From assembly GCA_949361645.1 (NCBI GenBank), contig OX442435.1:1709853-1773852 (forward strand): a stretch of 64,000 bases of DNA. The letters run 5' to 3'. Position 1 is the first letter of the stretch; every line of letters begins with the position of its first letter. Positions 63,111-64,000 of the stretch are shown here, piece after piece. The notes under the pieces are model-generated. The model was not told where the DNA came from. It made no database searches and saw only the letters and a program-made list of their open reading frames with translations. Made by a program: the position numbers and the translations under genes. The DNA is from Spongilla lacustris. Lineage: Eukaryota; Porifera; Demospongiae; Spongillida; Spongillidae.

Positions 63111-64000
63111 GAGCCGTTACCCCCAGAAGCCGTCTAAGAGTGCTGAAGTCCTCCACCTGAATGACTGAATCAATCCGATTTGACTCTTCCACCACCACGC
63201 TGTGGACAGTCATTGAGGGGGTTTGGTCTCCTGCCTTCAGCTCCACTGCACAGGCCTCAGGTATGGTATTCAATTCAGGACTACAAGGTTCTTGATCTGG
63301 CTCACAAACATGCAGAGGTACCTTCAGCCAGGATCCTATTGTACTTGGTTCGGTACCTTCAACTCCCCTTGATGGGAGATCAGCTGGGTTTACATCACCG
63401 TGACAGTGATGCCAACACTTTGCTGGGATCAGTGTGCGAATCTCCCTCACTCTGTTCTCCACGAACTGCTTCCACTCTTTGTCATAGCCCCTTATCCAAT
63501 ACAAGACAATCTTCGAGTCAGTATAGCAGGATATCTTGTCAAATTTCTGTTCAGGCTGTAGTGCTTGCATGATATTTGAAAGAAGACGTGCCAAAAGAAG
63601 TGCAGCTAGCAGCTCCAGTCTGGAAATAGTCAGTGAGTTCAGGGGAGCAATTCTGGTCCTCAAAGTAACAAATCGGATTGTATACTTGCCGGCAGAGCCT
63701 ACTTTCATGAACACCACTGCGGCATATGCCCTTTGCGATGCATCGCAAAATCCTATTAATTCACAGGGATAAGGTTCTTCAACATCGTGGAAGTACCACC
63801 TTTGAATGTGGAGAAGTAGGGGTTCTTGCATTCTTGACAGCAACATCTTCCACTTCAGCAACAGCTCTCCCCCTAGTTGGTCATCTCAATCTAATCTTGC
63901 TGCACAAATATCCTGGAAAAGTAGCTTGAAGCATACTGTCCAAGGTGAAAGGATGCCCATGGGATCATACACGCGTGCAGAGAGACCAATAACATTCCTC
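63076..64000 (-). pseudogene. BEL/Pao RT end and RNase H, interrupted
   Basis: At the window edge the minus strand reads GLSARVYDPMGILSPWTV, the end of a Pao RT. A TGA stop at 63886-63888 replaces what should be Trp (LD-stop-DDQL). The RNase H frame then runs from 63861 with GFCDASQRAYAAVVF, SRLELLAALLLARL, CYTDSKIVLYWI and VNPADLPSRG, its Asp/Glu/Asp set intact. It ends in a premature stop at 63076, where a frameshift leads into the integrase frame. The element continues past 64000. Confidence 0.75.

Overview
The window looks like nuclear DNA of an early-branching animal, most likely a sponge (inference). It has intron-containing genes with GT-AG splice sites, an intronless cytosolic HSP70 ending in EEVD, and a dense mix of retrotransposons, foldback MITEs and simple repeats. 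The palindrome TACATGTA/ACATGTAC recurs throughout. No rRNA, convincing tRNA, CRISPR or prokaryotic operon was seen. The species cannot be named from sequence alone.

Layout. 0-4 kb: AT-rich DNA with decayed LINE fragments. 4.19-6.15 kb (minus): a complete HSP70 with a TATA box and a heat-shock element. 6.2-14.3 kb: repeat-rich DNA, with a 23-bp polypyrimidine minisatellite (9.4-10.5 kb) and several foldback elements (7.3, 11.2, 11.65, 12.6-13.2, 13.6 kb). 14.38-36.21 kb (minus): gene A, at least 15 exons. 37.4-41.3 kb: a 1.2-kb inverted repeat and MITE-like pieces. 41.91-60.48 kb (minus): gene B, a tandem paralogue of gene A. 61.4-64 kb (minus): a decayed BEL/Pao retrotransposon running off the window.

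Main result. Genes A and B encode an undescribed-looking architecture. An N-terminal array of about 80-residue domains with a ubiquitin-like (beta-grasp) pattern, each in its own exon, is followed by a string of very small exons and one large last exon carrying a kinase-like domain. In both copies the kinase HRD motif reads HCN and DFG reads DMD, so both are probably pseudokinases or atypical kinases. All 23 internal exons I placed have lengths divisible by three, and every intron is in phase 1, which strongly supports the models and makes each exon a module that can be duplicated or skipped. Gene A has six ubiquitin-like exons. Gene B has two in view, and the LINE and BEL/Pao remnants lie where the others would be. 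The plan recalls Crinkler-type effectors (ubiquitin-like header plus kinase-like tail), but that link is only an inference.

Mobile elements. Gene B carries, antisense in one intron, a 5.3-kb Ty3/gypsy-like element with 239-bp LTRs that look identical, a GTAAG target duplication and one intact 1572-residue ORF. Its integrase lies before the reverse transcriptase, the Gmr1-type (copia-like) order. A non-LTR family with a C-terminal restriction-like endonuclease is represented by one long 5'-truncated copy and about ten short tails. A hAT-like element (8-bp duplication) and a TTAA-flanked MITE, whose empty site survives in gene A, complete the set.
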